The position numbers and the translations under genes were made by a program. Shown piece after piece: positions 1 to 7,323 of a DNA stretch of 37,313 bases; position 1 is the first letter of the stretch; each line of letters starts with the position of its first letter. The stretch comes from DASUXA01 sp036378155 (GTDB lineage Bacteria > Actinomycetota > Actinomycetes > Mycobacteriales > Micromonosporaceae): NCBI GenBank assembly GCA_036378155.1, contig DASUXA010000025.1, forward strand, positions 1-37,313, in the 5' to 3' direction. The notes beneath the pieces are model-generated. The model searched no databases. It saw only the letters and a list, made by a program, of their open reading frames with translations, and was not told where the DNA came from.

Positions 1-56
1 GCGGCGAGGTCGGCGGCGAACTGTTCGGTGTCGACGAACATCAGCACGTATTTCAT
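1..56 (-). CDS. YCII-related (DGPF-type) protein, N-terminal fragment
   Basis: Only the first 18 codons lie in the window; the gene runs off the left edge. The visible start reads MKYVLMFVDTEQFAADLA, the typical opening of small YCII/DGPF-domain proteins, which adopt a dimeric ferredoxin-like fold and are mostly of unknown function. The ATG at 56 is preceded by a good AAAGGAG ribosome site. The VOC-family gene upstream stops 20 bases before this start, so the two are probably one minus-strand transcript. In actinobacteria YCII and VOC genes often sit beside an ECF sigma factor, which may lie just outside the window. The family call is from the N-terminus only. Confidence 0.6.
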   Translation of the reverse strand, partial: MKYVLMFVDTEQFAADLA

Positions 57-76
57 CGGGTCTCCTTTGCGTCGGT

Positions 77-553
77 CTATGTGTACAGGGCCGTCATGCG
101 TCGGGTGAGTTCGTCCGGGCTCACGTCCTCCACGTGCGTGGCGATGGTCCAGCCGTGCCCGAACGGGTCCACGACGAACGCGTCCCGGTCGCCGTAGAAC
201 TGGTCCTCCGGGGCACGCTTCAGGGTCGCGCCCAGTTCGACGGCGCGTGCCGTCACCGCGTCGACATCGTCGACGTAGATGAACTGGAAGGTCGGGGACC
301 CGCCGAGCCCTCCCTCGGGCGGCGCGCTGGTGCCCCGCCGCGGGTCCTCACCTTCGACCATCACCACCGAGTCCCCGATCTGGATCTCCGCGTGTACCAC
401 CGTGCCGTCTGGGCCGGGGAAGCGGATCCGTTCCGTCGCGCCGAACACGTCGGCGTAGAAGTCCAGCGCCTTCGCCGCGTCCCGGACCACGAGACAGGGC
501 GTGACCCGGCGGTACGTGTTCGGAATCGGGTTCGGCTGGGCTGTCTGTGCCAT
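77..553 (-). CDS. VOC-family protein (PhnB/glyoxalase-bleomycin resistance type)
   Basis: A 158-residue single-domain protein of the vicinal-oxygen-chelate superfamily. It has the usual halves: RVTPCLVVRDAAKALDFYAD near the N-terminus, with the beta-alpha-beta start and the FY helix, and DPFGHGWTIATH near the C-terminus, the typical end of PhnB-like members. Family members bind a metal and a small substrate (dioxygenase, glyoxalase or drug-sequestering roles); the substrate cannot be told from sequence. The ATG at 553 follows an AAGGAGGA ribosome site at good spacing. The gene sits 20 bases upstream of the YCII-type gene and is likely co-transcribed with it. Confidence 0.8.
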   Translation of the reverse strand: MAQTAQPNPIPNTYRRVTPCLVVRDAAKALDFYADVFGATERIRFPGPDGTVVHAEIQIGDSVVMVEGEDPRRGTSAPPEGGLGGSPTFQFIYVDDVDAVTARAVELGATLKRAPEDQFYGDRDAFVVDPFGHGWTIATHVEDVSPDELTRRMTALYT

Positions 554-633
554 CTCGATCGTCCTCCTTCGTCTGGTGCCTCTACCAACCAGACGACCGG
601 CGAGCCGCCCGATCCGACACTCGACCGCCGGAC

Positions 634-840
634 TTGAGCAAGGAGCATCTGCACCTCCAGGGCCCGGTGCTCAATGGCCGGCGTCAGGTGTTCGACCGGC
701 ATCAAGGACAGCGGCGGGGCGGCGAACTGTTTGCGTCCCGCGACTCCGGAGCGTGCCGAATGGCCGAGTTCGAGCCGGGTGATCGTGGAGATCCGCACCA
801 GGTCGCCCGTGGCGCGAGTGGCGGCATGGGCCAATCGGTG
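634..840 (-). pseudogene. PIN-domain (VapC-like) toxin remnant
   Basis: Read on the minus strand, this stretch gives about 69 residues matching the middle of a PIN-domain toxin family: LVRISTITRLELGHSARSG followed by PLSLMPVEHLTPAIEHRALE and VQMLLAQ. The conserved acidic residue in LEL is present. The N-terminal catalytic Asp segment (DTS/DKS) and the C-terminal IPDLLIAATAE segment, both needed for the RNase site, are missing. After VQMLLAQ the reading continues into unrelated sequence. No antitoxin gene is seen beside it. I read it as the internal piece of a lost vapC. Family recognition is from memory of the motif, not from a search. Confidence 0.65.
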
Positions 841-874
841 TGAGGTCGGCGTTGTGGGACCTGACGCGTCCACC

Positions 875-880
875 TATGTT
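875..880 (+). promoter_or_regulatory. -10 element for a leaderless start
   Basis: TATGTT lies exactly six bases before the ATG at 887, so transcription would begin at the start codon. This spacing recurs at several other genes in the window. Confidence 0.5.
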
Positions 881-886
881 GACGGT

Positions 887-1195
887 ATGGCTACCGGCAC
901 GGTGCACGGCCGCACGGGCGGCGCGGCGCTGAAAACGGCACTGGCCTACTACCGAGCGTGGACCCGCAACGACATGGACGCGGCGCTGAGCTACTTCGCC
1001 GGTGACGTCGTGTGCGACGCCCCGGCGGGGCGGATCAAGGGCTTGGCGGCATACCGCGAGTTCCTCGCGCCGTTCTTCGGCACGTATTCGGCGCAGACTG
1101 CCGATCATGGCCGCAGACCGCCGGTGACAACCGGACATAACGGCGAAGCCCCTGACCGCGTACGCGCTGGTCAGGGGCTTTGTTTTGGCTGGTAA
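887..1195 (+). pseudogene. Truncated SnoaL-like/NTF2-fold protein
   Basis: The reading frame from ATG 887 opens with a clear SnoaL-like N-terminus: ALKTALAYYRAWTRNDMDAA, then a DVVCDAPAGRIKG strand and AYREFLAPFF. Normal members are about 110-140 residues, with a long C-terminal beta-sheet. Here the similarity stops near 1095, after about 68 residues, and the frame then runs through low-information sequence and the arm of a hairpin (1146-1180) before stopping. The catalytic or binding pocket would be incomplete. The promoter looks intact, so a short product may still be made. Read as a decayed gene next to the tRNA. Confidence 0.55.
1146..1186 (+). terminator. Rho-independent terminator
   Basis: Twelve-base arms (AAGCCCCTGACC and its complement) flank an 11-base loop, followed by TGTTTT on the plus strand. 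The minus strand lacks a good U-tract but would form the same stem just beyond the tRNA gene, so it may stop transcription from both sides. Confidence 0.7.
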
Positions 1196-1213
1196 ATCGA
1201 TGATTCGCGAGGG

Positions 1214-1285
1214 TGCCCCCGGCAGGATTCGAACCTGCGCTCCCGCCTCCGGAGGGCGGTGCTCTATCCCCTGAGCTACGGGGGC
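1214..1285 (-). tRNA. tRNA-Arg (anticodon CCG)
   Basis: The minus strand folds as a cloverleaf of 72 bases. The acceptor arms are GCCCCCG and CGGGGGC, the D-arm is GCTC...GAGC, and the anticodon stem CCGCC/GGCGG encloses the loop CTCCGGA, with CCG in the anticodon position. The T-arm is CAGG-TTCGAAT-CCTG. The discriminator is A, and CCA is not encoded (the next bases are CCC), so CCA is added after transcription. It reads CGG, a heavily used arginine codon here. A -10-like TACTCT lies 14 bases upstream. Confidence 0.96.
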
Positions 1286-1299
1286 TCAGCGACCAGAGA

Positions 1300-1305
1300 A
1301 GAGTA
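1300..1305 (-). promoter_or_regulatory. Possible -10 element of the tRNA-Arg promoter
   Basis: TACTCT on the minus strand, 14 bases before the mature tRNA 5' end. No convincing -35 is seen. Confidence 0.4.
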
Positions 1306-1704
1306 GCAGAGCCTCGGCGCGGGTCGCTTCCGGGTTGTCGGGCCCTCGGGCGTGTCTGTCGTATCGGCGTGTCACCCCTGGTCACAGCGCTGCGTAGCGA
1401 CGGATTTCCGACATGTGAGCGGACAGCTGTTGCGTGACGCCCCAAAACCGGGAAAATACCTTGTCCCCTGATCATCGATGAAAGGGCCGTGTGGACGTGC
1501 CGCGGTCGATGCGCTGTGCGCTGTCCTTCCCGGGTTGTCGTCGCTTACCGGGCGCGACCTGTCCGGAGCACGAAGGGCGGCGGGAGCGACCCCTCATCCG
1601 CGTCGACTGATCAGTTCCGACGTTCGGGTACCCGGCCGAGCCGACTGACCTCTACCGGCACGGTCGCCCAACCGCGAATATCCAGCTTGGCAAGTTTGAC
1701 CATT
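1306..1704. other. Non-coding interval with no recognised gene
   Basis: About 400 bases between the tRNA and the cell-wall protein gene. Open frames here look like out-of-frame noise. A short A-rich patch near 1444-1458 could be part of a promoter, but I cannot place -35 and -10 boxes with confidence. No repeat or strong hairpin was found. Confidence 0.4.
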
Positions 1705-1715
1705 GGGGAGGATGC

Positions 1716-2405
1716 ATGGGGAGCCGCTGGCTTGCCCGCTTGGCGGTCGCTGGTGCGGCTGTCACCGCGCTGTTCGTCTCGAGCCCGGCTTGGGCGAACT
1801 CCGACATTTCGATCAACGACGGCAACGTGCCGACGACTGCCGCGAACTTCGACAACCACGAGTGCAATTTCGGCGGCGGGCCGTACGCCGACTCCGACGT
1901 GTGGGTGTTCGTCCTGCCGAGCAACGGTGGTGACGCAGGGGTGTTCTTGAGCGTTACCGCGACGTTCGACACCGGGTCGGGCACGACCCAGCTGTCGGCG
2001 ACGCCACCCAACGGCGGAATCGTCAACGACAACGGAACCAGCAAGGCGTGGATCAAGGCGCCAGCCGGCTGGACGTTGACCGACGCGACCGCGTCGATCA
2101 GCGGCACCGCTCGCGACCCCAAGAACGGGTTCAACCTGACCCACACCTGCCCGGCCACGGGCGGAAACACGAGCCCGAGCGCGACGGCATCCGCCTCCTC
2201 GCCGGGCGGCAACGGCGGTTCGCCGTCCGGGTCGAGCACGGGGACCGTACCCGGTACCCCGGGCACGTCGACCAGCTCCGGCGGGTCGCTGCCGGTCACC
2301 GGTACCGCCGTCGGCGCCTTCGTCGCCGTCGGTCTGCTCCTGGTCGCCGGTGGTGTGACGCTGATCGTCATGCGTCGTCGTCGCGACGTCACCTTCATCA
2401 GCTGA
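1716..2405 (+). CDS. LPXTG-type cell-wall-anchored surface protein
   Basis: A 229-residue secreted protein. Residues 1-27 are a signal peptide ending in AWA. A globular part of about 115 residues carries two cysteines (in HECNF and THTC) that may form a disulfide. A Ser/Thr/Pro/Gly-rich wall-spanning linker covers roughly 146-190. The C-terminus is a complete sorting signal: LPVTG at 192-196, a hydrophobic helix, and an RRRR tail. A sortase would cleave after Thr and link the protein to peptidoglycan. The start ATG at 1716 has GGGGAGG four bases upstream. The globular domain resembles small repeated surface proteins of Micromonosporaceae and has no known function. No sortase gene is in the window. 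Confidence 0.8.
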   Translation: MGSRWLARLAVAGAAVTALFVSSPAWANSDISINDGNVPTTAANFDNHECNFGGGPYADSDVWVFVLPSNGGDAGVFLSVTATFDTGSGTTQLSATPPNGGIVNDNGTSKAWIKAPAGWTLTDATASISGTARDPKNGFNLTHTCPATGGNTSPSATASASSPGGNGGSPSGSSTGTVPGTPGTSTSSGGSLPVTGTAVGAFVAVGLLLVAGGVTLIVMRRRRDVTFIS

Positions 2406-2420
2406 CGTCACCCGGCAACG

Positions 2421-2457
2421 GTGAGGCGGGCCCCGCATGCGGGGCCCGCCTCACGCG
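2421..2457 (+). terminator. Strong palindromic terminator
   Basis: A perfect inverted repeat, with 16-base arms around AT at 2421-2454, starts 15 bases after the surface-protein stop. Only a short T run follows (GCGTTT), which is the usual GC-rich actinobacterial form. Confidence 0.75.
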
Positions 2458-2551
2458 TTTCACGTAGCAGAAGAACTCGTCCTGCGTGGGATCACGCCGT
2501 GCGGACGGATACGGGTCACTGCGCACACTGCTCGGGTTGTGCGGACAGCGT

Positions 2552-2587
2552 CAGCGGTGTGAGCATCCTGGGATGCTCACACCGCTG
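2552..2587 (-). terminator. Perfect 17-bp inverted repeat, probable terminator
   Basis: CAGCGGTGTGAGCATCC and its exact complement are separated by TG. It lies 72 bases beyond the stop of the minus-strand DUF305 gene and about 95 bases after the plus-strand terminator, between convergent genes. No U-tract on either strand. Confidence 0.5.
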
Positions 2588-2659
2588 GAGGTGTGGGTAC
2601 ACCACGAGTCGTGTAGGCGCTGCCCGCAGGCACCCGGCGCGACCGACGCCGCGCCGCGG

Positions 2660-3328
2660 CTACGACAGCGGCTTGGCGCCCAACTGGTCGAGCAGGTGGT
2701 GCATGACCTCCACCTCGCCGCTCTGACCGGTCTTCATCGCGGTCGCCAGGTCACGTACCTGCTGGTTGTGGCTGACCGCGAGCACCCCGTCGACCATGTG
2801 GATGCCGCCCAGGTGGTGGCGCAGCATCAGTTGGCAGAACAGGATGTCGACGTCCTTGCCGGTGGCGTTGCGCAGCTTGTCCATCTCCTGCGGGGTCGCC
2901 ATGCCGGGCATCAGCCCGTCGTGCAGCGCCTCCGGGCCGTCCGGCATCCACGACATCGGCGGGTCCAGCGAGTTGACGGAGTCATGCCAGTTCAGCAGCC
3001 AGGTGTGCATGACCCCGATCTGGTTCTCCTGGGTCATCGCGATGTCGGCGGCGAGAATGCGCACCTCGGGCAGGGTCGCCTTCGGGTACGCCATCATCGC
3101 CATGTCCACCGCCTGCGCGTGGTGCGTCGACATGTCGCGGGCGAACCCCGCCTCGGGCGAGTGGTCGCCGGGTGCGCGCAGTGCCGGGGTCAGGTAGCCG
3201 CCGGTGTACGCCGCGGCCACGGCGAGCAGCACGCCCAGCAGAGCAAGCCAGCGCCGGCTGACGCGGCGGTTTACCGCCGCGTCAGCCGGCGCCTCGATTT
3301 CGTCGGCTACGACAGACTCCGAGCTCAT
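2660..3328 (-). CDS. DUF305-domain membrane-anchored protein
   Basis: A 222-residue protein with a cytoplasmic N-terminus, one membrane helix at about 27-46, and an external DUF305 domain. The domain shows the family's His/Met-rich helices: FARDMSTHHAQAVDMAMM, then ILFCQLMLRHHLGGIHMV, and a third MHHLLDQ near the end. DUF305 has a ferritin-like four-helix form and members are linked to copper or other metal binding, but a precise activity is not established. The ATG at 3328 overlaps the TGA of the DUF3105 gene (ATGA), so translation is coupled. A perfect 20-bp inverted repeat lies inside codons 13-26. Confidence 0.88.
   Translation of the reverse strand: MSSESVVADEIEAPADAAVNRRVSRRWLALLGVLLAVAAAYTGGYLTPALRAPGDHSPEAGFARDMSTHHAQAVDMAMMAYPKATLPEVRILAADIAMTQENQIGVMHTWLLNWHDSVNSLDPPMSWMPDGPEALHDGLMPGMATPQEMDKLRNATGKDVDILFCQLMLRHHLGGIHMVDGVLAVSHNQQVRDLATAMKTGQSGEVEVMHHLLDQLGAKPLS
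3251..3292 (-). repeat. Perfect 20-bp inverted repeat inside the DUF305 coding sequence
   Basis: The arms 3251-3270 (GCGCCGGCTGACGCGGCGGT) and 3273-3292 are exact reverse complements around TT. The sequence encodes residues 13-26, before the membrane helix. As RNA it would form a very stable hairpin 36-78 bases into the gene, comparable to the window's intergenic terminators. Confidence 0.85.
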
Positions 3329-4137
3329 CAGCCGCCCATCTGGTTGGTGCCACCCGGCTGGTCCTTGCCGAGGTCGTGCGGGGTGGTACCGGTCGCGGTG
3401 ATGCCCTGCGAGCAGCTCGCACCCGGCTCAACCGACGCGTTCTGCCGCAGCGCCTTGATGAACTCGTCGATCCGCTTGTCGCTCGCCTTGTCGACCTTGA
3501 GTTGGTATCCCCAGGTCTGCACGGAGATCGGCTTGTCCAGCCCCGGGTACGGGCTCATCAGCATGTACGGGTTGCCCCGCACCTTCTTGGCGAGCGCCTC
3601 GACCTGGTCCTTCGGCAGATCCGGTCGGTACGTGATCCACACCGCGCCGTGCTCCATGCTGTGCACCGCGTGCTCGTTGGCGATCGGCGCGTCGTACACG
3701 TCGCCCATGCAGTTCTGCCAGTTGTAGTTGTGCGTCCCGGCGACCGGCGGGCTCTGCTTGTACGTGAGCGGACCCCAGGCGTGCTGGGCGGGCTTGGTGA
3801 CGTCCGGCTCGGTCTTGCGGTAGTTGACCAGCCCGTCGATCTTCGCGGCGCGATCCTGCCAGCTCAGGCCGTTCTGGTACACCTGCCAGCCGCCGTAGCC
3901 CACGATCCCCAGGGCGATCACCGCGACCAGGGTCCACAGCGCGACCGGGAACCAGTCGCGGTTGGTGTTCGCCTTGATCGGCTTGATCGGTGGGCGCGAC
4001 CCGCCCGGCTTACCGGTCTTGCCGGCGGTCGGCTTGGCGCCGGTCGACTTGTCGGCGCGGGGTTTCGCGCCGGCGGCCGGCTTGGCGACCACGGACGGCC
4101 GGCGGTTACCGCCGGGCTGGGGAGTGCTGATGCTCAT
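3328..4137 (-). CDS. DUF3105-domain membrane protein
   Basis: A 269-residue protein. Residues 1-60 are a Lys/Pro/Gly-rich, positively charged cytoplasmic segment. One membrane helix (WTLVAVIALGIVGYGG) lies at about 68-84, and the rest is outside. The external part carries the DUF3105 signature: GTHNYNWQNCMG, then NEHAVHSMEHGAVWITYRPD with its conserved His/Glu residues. Function is unknown. In actinobacteria DUF3105 and DUF305 genes are often paired, which suggests one membrane-associated, possibly metal-related, unit. It is the first gene of the pair, reads away from argS, and overlaps the next gene by ATGA. The start ATG at 4137 follows GAGG. Confidence 0.88.
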   Translation of the reverse strand: MSISTPQPGGNRRPSVVAKPAAGAKPRADKSTGAKPTAGKTGKPGGSRPPIKPIKANTNRDWFPVALWTLVAVIALGIVGYGGWQVYQNGLSWQDRAAKIDGLVNYRKTEPDVTKPAQHAWGPLTYKQSPPVAGTHNYNWQNCMGDVYDAPIANEHAVHSMEHGAVWITYRPDLPKDQVEALAKKVRGNPYMLMSPYPGLDKPISVQTWGYQLKVDKASDKRIDEFIKALRQNASVEPGASCSQGITATGTTPHDLGKDQPGGTNQMGG

Positions 4138-4246
4138 CGGGCCTCGTCATGCTCGGGGGGTCTGGGGCTGGCTCCCGGGGCGGGGCGGCGTCCCGCATTG
4201 TGACCGTCACGACGGGCTGCCGCCAGGGCGATGAGTCTACCCCCGA

Positions 4247-4252
4247 TAGCAT
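4247..4252 (+). promoter_or_regulatory. -10 element for leaderless argS
   Basis: TAGCAT ends six bases before the GTG at 4259. No ribosome site precedes that GTG, so the argS mRNA is probably leaderless. Confidence 0.55.
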
Positions 4253-4258
4253 GGCTCA

Positions 4259-5917
4259 GTGACTCCCGCAAACCTCGCTGACGCTGTACTCGCTGCCGCC
4301 CGTGCCGAGCTCGCCGAGCGTGCGCTCGACCCGTCCGTCCTGCCGGCGAGCACGAGCGTGGAGCGACCGCGCAACCCGGAGCACGGCGACTACGCCTCGA
4401 CGCTGGCGTTGCAGGTCGCGAAGAAGGTCGGGATGAAGCCGCGCGACCTCGCCCAGGCGATCGCGGACCGGCTCGCCGACCAGCCGGACATCGACAGCGT
4501 TGAGATCGCCGGCCCGGGCTTCCTCAACATCCGGCTCGCCGCCGCGGCAGCCGGCGCGCTGGCGCGGCTCGTGGTCACCGAGGGCTCCGCGTACGGGCGC
4601 GGCGACGCCCTCGCCGGTCAACGGATCAACCTGGAGTTCGTCTCGGCGAACCCGACCGGTCCGATCCACCTGGGGCACACCCGGTGGGCGGCGGTCGGCG
4701 ACGCCCTGCACCGGATTTTCACAGCCGCCGGCGCCGAGGTGGTCAGCGAGCACTACATCAACGACGCGGGCGCCCAGGTCGACCGGTTCGCCGCGTCGCT
4801 GCTCGCCGCCGCGCTGGGCGAGCCCACGCCGGAGGACGGCTACGCGGGCGAATACGTCTCGGAGATCGCCGCCGACATCGTCCAGGCGAATCCGGGGGTA
4901 CTGGACAAGTCCCGAGACGACGCGCTGGCGGTGTTCCGGGACGAGGGGTACCGGCTGATGCTCGACTCGATGCGGGCCAGCCTCGAACGGTTCGGGGTGC
5001 ACTTCGACGTCTGGTTCTCCGAGCGCACGCTGCACGATTCCGGCGCCGTCGAACACGCCCTGGACGAGTTGCGCAAGCAGGGGCACGTGTACCAGGCGGA
5101 GGGCGCGACCTGGCTGCGCACCACCGATTTCGGTGACGACCGGGACCGGGTGCTGATCCGGAGCAACGGCGAGAAGACCTACTTCGCCGCCGACGCCGCG
5201 TACTACGTCAACAAGCGCGAGCGGGGCTTCGACCGGTGCTTCTACCTGCTCGGCGCCGACCACCACGGCTACGTCGGGCGGCTGAAGGCACTCGCCGCGT
5301 GCGCCGGCGACGACCCCGACTACAACATCGAGGTACTCATCGGCCAGTTGGTCAACCTGGTGCGCGGCGGGGTACCGGTGCGGCTGTCGAAGCGGGCGGG
5401 CAACATCATCACGCTCGACGAGCTGGTGGACGCGATCGGCGTGGACGCCGCCAGGTACACGCTGGCCCGGTCGTCGACCGACTCGCCGCTGACCATCGAC
5501 ATCGAACTGGTCACCCGGCACAGCAACGACAACCCGGTGTACTACGTGCAGTACGCGCACGCCCGGATCGCCAGCCTGCTGCGAATGGCAGCCGACCTCG
5601 GCGTCAGCCGTGGCGACGACTACGACCCCGCGCTGCTCTCCCACGAGAAGGAGAACGAGCTGCTCAAGGCGCTCGGCGAGTTCCCGTCGGTGGTGGCGAC
5701 CGCCGCTGAGCTGCGCGAGCCGCACCGGGTCGCGCGATACCTGGAGGACCTCGCCGGCACGTACCACCGGTTCTACGACTCGTGCCGGGTACTGCCGCAG
5801 GGCGACGAGCCGCCGACCGACCTGACCCGTGCTCGGCTGTGGCTGGTCGAGGCGGCGCGGATCGTGTTCGCCAACGGTCTGGAACTGCTGGGCGTGTCCG
5901 CGCCCGAGCGGATGTAG
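4259..5917 (+). CDS. argS: Arginyl-tRNA synthetase
   Basis: A 552-residue class I synthetase that charges tRNA-Arg in the cytoplasm. The N-terminal Add1 domain leads into the catalytic site: NPTGPIHLGH holds the HIGH-type motif at 137-140. The KMSKS equivalent is degenerate, LSKRAG at about 376-381, as in many ArgRS. The C-terminal anticodon-binding helical domain ends with the typical ARLWLVEAARIVFANGLELL and the final Met. The GTG start is supported by the N-terminus MTPANLADAV and by the -10 six bases upstream. It begins the plus-strand run with lysA 17 bases after its stop. Confidence 0.97.
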   Translation: MTPANLADAVLAAARAELAERALDPSVLPASTSVERPRNPEHGDYASTLALQVAKKVGMKPRDLAQAIADRLADQPDIDSVEIAGPGFLNIRLAAAAAGALARLVVTEGSAYGRGDALAGQRINLEFVSANPTGPIHLGHTRWAAVGDALHRIFTAAGAEVVSEHYINDAGAQVDRFAASLLAAALGEPTPEDGYAGEYVSEIAADIVQANPGVLDKSRDDALAVFRDEGYRLMLDSMRASLERFGVHFDVWFSERTLHDSGAVEHALDELRKQGHVYQAEGATWLRTTDFGDDRDRVLIRSNGEKTYFAADAAYYVNKRERGFDRCFYLLGADHHGYVGRLKALAACAGDDPDYNIEVLIGQLVNLVRGGVPVRLSKRAGNIITLDELVDAIGVDAARYTLARSSTDSPLTIDIELVTRHSNDNPVYYVQYAHARIASLLRMAADLGVSRGDDYDPALLSHEKENELLKALGEFPSVVATAAELREPHRVARYLEDLAGTYHRFYDSCRVLPQGDEPPTDLTRARLWLVEAARIVFANGLELLGVSAPERM

Positions 5918-5934
5918 CGCGGGAGGGTTGACCG

Positions 5935-7320
5935 ATGCGAGCACACGAGGCGGGCGCGCTGCACGCCGACATCGGGCACCAGGGACCGGCGTGGCTGCGC
6001 ACGCCGACGGACGTCAACGCGCTGCTGCCGCAACTGTGGCCCACCGGAGTCGAGCGCGGCGCGGACGGGGTGGTCCGGGTCGGCGGGCTGAGCGTGCGCG
6101 ACCTCGCGGCCGAGTTCGGCACCCCGGTGTACGTGCTGGACGAGAACGACTTCCGGGCGCGGTGCCGCGACTTCCGCGACGCGTTCACCGACTGCGACGT
6201 GTACTACGCGGGCAAGGCGTTCCTGTGCAAAGCCGTGGTGCGGATGGTCGCCGAGGAGGGCCTGTCGCTGGACGTGTGTACCGGTGGCGAACTGGCGACC
6301 GCCCTGGCCGCCGGGATGCCGCCGGAGCGGCTGGGCATGCACGGCAACAACAAGTCGGTGTCGGAGTTGCGGCGGGCGCTGGACGCCGGGGTCGGTCGGA
6401 TCGTCGTCGACTCGTTCGACGAGATCGACCGGCTGACCACGCTCGCCCGGGAGCGTGGGGTACACCCGCACGTGCTGGTCCGGGTCACCGTCGGCGTCGA
6501 GGCGCACACGCACGAATACATCGCCACGGCGCACGAGGACCAGAAGTTCGGTCTGTCGCTGTCCGGGGGAGCGGCGCTGACCGCCGTCGCGCGGATCCTC
6601 GACGAGGGCGTGCTCGACCTGGTCGGGCTGCACTCGCACATCGGCTCGCAGATCTTCGACACCGCCGGCTTCGAGATCTCGGCGCGGCGGGTGCTGCGGC
6701 TACAGGCGAAGATCCGCGACCGGTACGGGCTGGACCTGCCGGAACTCGATCTGGGCGGCGGCTTCGGCATCGCGTACACCACGCAGGACGACCCGGCGAC
6801 GCCGGGCGAGTTGGCCAAGGGCATCAAGGCGATCGTGGCGCACGAGTGCGAGAGCCTCGGTCTGCCGGTACCACGGCTGTCGTTCGAGCCGGGTCGCGCC
6901 GTGGTGGGACCGGCGATGTTCACGCTGTACCAGGTGGGCACGGTCAAGGACGTCGACGGCATCCGCACGTACGTCAGCGTGGACGGCGGGATGAGCGACA
7001 ACATCCGCACGGCGCTGTACGACGCGTCGTACTCGGCGACCGTGGCGGGGCGGGCGAGCGACGCTCCGCCGGTGCTCGCCCGGGTGGTGGGAAAGCATTG
7101 CGAGGCCGGGGACATCGTCGTGAAGGATGAGTTCCTGCCTGCGGACGTGTCCGCCGGAGATCTTCTCGCGGTACCGGGAACCGGCGCGTACTGCCGCAGC
7201 ATGGCGAGCAACTACAACCATGTGCCCCGGCCGCCGGTGGTCGCGGTGCGCGACGGCGAGGCCCGGCTGATCGTCCGGCGGGAAACCGAGGACGACCTGC
7301 TGGCTCTCGACGTGGGGTGA
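5935..7320 (+). CDS. lysA: Diaminopimelate decarboxylase
   Basis: Catalyses the last step of lysine synthesis, decarboxylation of meso-diaminopimelate, using PLP. The 461-residue protein has the alanine-racemase-like barrel with the PLP lysine in VYYAGKAF (Lys94), the HIGSQ motif at about 235-239, a glycine-rich phosphate site (DLGGGFGIAY), EPGRAVVGPA, and the C-terminal CEAGD motif that contributes from the dimer partner. The ATG has GGGAGGG seven bases upstream. The hom start follows its stop by three bases, so lysA-hom-thrC form one operon supplying lysine, threonine and methionine precursors. Confidence 0.97.
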   Translation: MRAHEAGALHADIGHQGPAWLRTPTDVNALLPQLWPTGVERGADGVVRVGGLSVRDLAAEFGTPVYVLDENDFRARCRDFRDAFTDCDVYYAGKAFLCKAVVRMVAEEGLSLDVCTGGELATALAAGMPPERLGMHGNNKSVSELRRALDAGVGRIVVDSFDEIDRLTTLARERGVHPHVLVRVTVGVEAHTHEYIATAHEDQKFGLSLSGGAALTAVARILDEGVLDLVGLHSHIGSQIFDTAGFEISARRVLRLQAKIRDRYGLDLPELDLGGGFGIAYTTQDDPATPGELAKGIKAIVAHECESLGLPVPRLSFEPGRAVVGPAMFTLYQVGTVKDVDGIRTYVSVDGGMSDNIRTALYDASYSATVAGRASDAPPVLARVVGKHCEAGDIVVKDEFLPADVSAGDLLAVPGTGAYCRSMASNYNHVPRPPVVAVRDGEARLIVRRETEDDLLALDVG

Positions 7321-7323
7321 GCG

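Noticed and set aside
554..633. Possible C-terminal continuation of the toxin relic
   Set aside because: The frame downstream of VQMLLAQ does not resemble a PIN domain and runs into the VOC promoter.
1214..1285. Integration site with a duplicated tRNA end
   Set aside because: No second copy of the tRNA 3' segment and no integrase gene in the window.
1213..1437. Open frame over the tRNA gene
   Set aside because: It reads through the antisense of tRNA-Arg; the tRNA fold explains the sequence.
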